From NCBI GenBank assembly GCA_910583525.1, contig CAJTXL010000019.1:1-63069 (forward strand): a DNA stretch of 63,069 nt, in the 5' to 3' direction. Numbering within the stretch: position 1 is the stretch's first letter; each line of letters opens with the position of its first letter. The position numbers were made by a program, and so were the translations under genes. Under the pieces are notes generated by a model. That model had not been told where the DNA came from. It saw only the letters and a list, made by a program, of their open reading frames with translations, and searched no databases. Of this stretch, positions 62,704 to 63,069 are shown piece after piece. The stretch is from an uncultured Muribaculaceae bacterium (GTDB lineage: Bacteria; Bacteroidota; Bacteroidia; Bacteroidales; Muribaculaceae).

Positions 62704-63069
62704 CAACTGATTCAATCCAGTTACTTCCGGCTTATGTCGATGAGCCAACTCATAGCTATGCGGCATCGGATGATGAAGCGCAGGTGGTTGATGTGGAAAA
62801 TACTGACATTACACTTGAGCAAAACGATCTGTCGAATCAAGATGGAAGCGGGTGCCCTTATATCCGCGTAGGTACGGACTATTACCGGGAGGTGTTGCGA
62901 CCACAGGCAAACGGCACCACTTGTAAGTGTCTTGTCTATTGGAAGGCTTCGACCATCAAAGCTGACTTCGGGAAGGACTATCTGAATGATATACCGAAGT
63001 ATGATTGCTTCTGCACCGTTCCGAGCCATACCGACTACCGCAAGATAATCGGCAACGCCTACAATCTCT
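62700..63069 (+). CDS. Replication/primase-like protein of a mobile element (5' part only)
   Basis: An open frame that starts ATG at 62700 (coupled to the HTH gene by ATGA) and runs off the right end; 123 residues are visible. The segment YIRVGTDYYREVLRP is reminiscent of the N-terminal domain of primase-helicase or VirE/DUF3987-type proteins in Bacteroidales mobile elements. I am not sure of the family. The rest must be read beyond the window. Confidence 0.5.
   Translation, partial: MTTDSIQLLPAYVDEPTHSYAASDDEAQVVDVENTDITLEQNDLSNQDGSGCPYIRVGTDYYREVLRPQANGTTCKCLVYWKASTIKADFGKDYLNDIPKYDCFCTVPSHTDYRKIIGNAYNL

Overview
The window looks like a chromosomal segment of a gut Bacteroidales, most likely Muribaculaceae or a close relative. 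The evidence is: Bacteroidetes-style promoters (TTTG about 19-20 bp upstream of TAnnTTTG) in front of most transcription units, no Shine-Dalgarno sequences, Bacteroidetes gene blocks (rpmB-rpmG-DUF4295, parA-parB-DUF5683-lytic transglycosylase, nusB-yajC-ybbR-coaE), TonB-dependent receptors, a BspA-type surface protein with a T9SS-like tail, and codon use rich in GAC/GCC/CTC. Family names come from reading the translations; no database search was possible.

Region 1 (about 1-24.75 kb) is conserved core on the + strand. It holds a GatB/YqeY protein, serS, a DUF3791 protein, sppA, lpxK, a purine nucleoside phosphorylase, thiL, nusB, yajC, ybbR, coaE, a GH89 glycosidase, rpmB-rpmG-DUF4295, nadE-tilS, a six-hairpin glycosidase, hisS, rplM-rpsI-rpsB-tsf and tRNA-Arg(UCU). 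Region 2 (25-36 kb) is accessory. Just after the tRNA come a DUF4143-type ATPase and an AT-rich TIR-like/deoxyribosyltransferase-like protein, a possible defence pair. Next come a hemerythrin-LuxR regulator and a three-gene iron/xenosiderophore locus of the XusABC type (TonB receptor, DUF4374 surface lipoprotein, PepSY membrane protein). An alpha/beta hydrolase, a Crp/Fnr regulator and an HxlR regulator divergent from a cupin gene follow.

Region 3 (36.2-47.3 kb, - strand) returns to household genes: GlsB-type membrane protein, MATE exporter, OPT transporter, LysM lytic transglycosylase, DUF5683 protein, parB, parA and a large BspA-like LRR surface protein. Region 4 (48-63 kb) is a mosaic of mobile and accessory DNA: an AT-rich unknown protein in an operon with an autoinhibited Fic protein, a TetR regulator next to a frameshifted outer-membrane barrel gene, a frameshifted NtrC/RteB-like regulator, an orphan mobilization gene beside an oriT-like dyad, iteron-like repeats, two tandem HTH genes, a frameshifted integrase, then a second element (intact integrase, AlbA_2 ATP-binding protein, HTH gene, start of a replication-type gene) that runs off the right edge.

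Points most worth a second look: a promoter-carrying repeat present twice, with two compensated base-pair changes in its hairpin (136-226 and 2386-2479); the oriT-like dyad with a relaxase-less mob gene; the 88-bp repeats; three frameshifts confined to 52.9-58.3 kb; the Fic operon with an apparently leaderless promoter; everted parS-like half sites upstream of parA; and the TIR-like gene pair.
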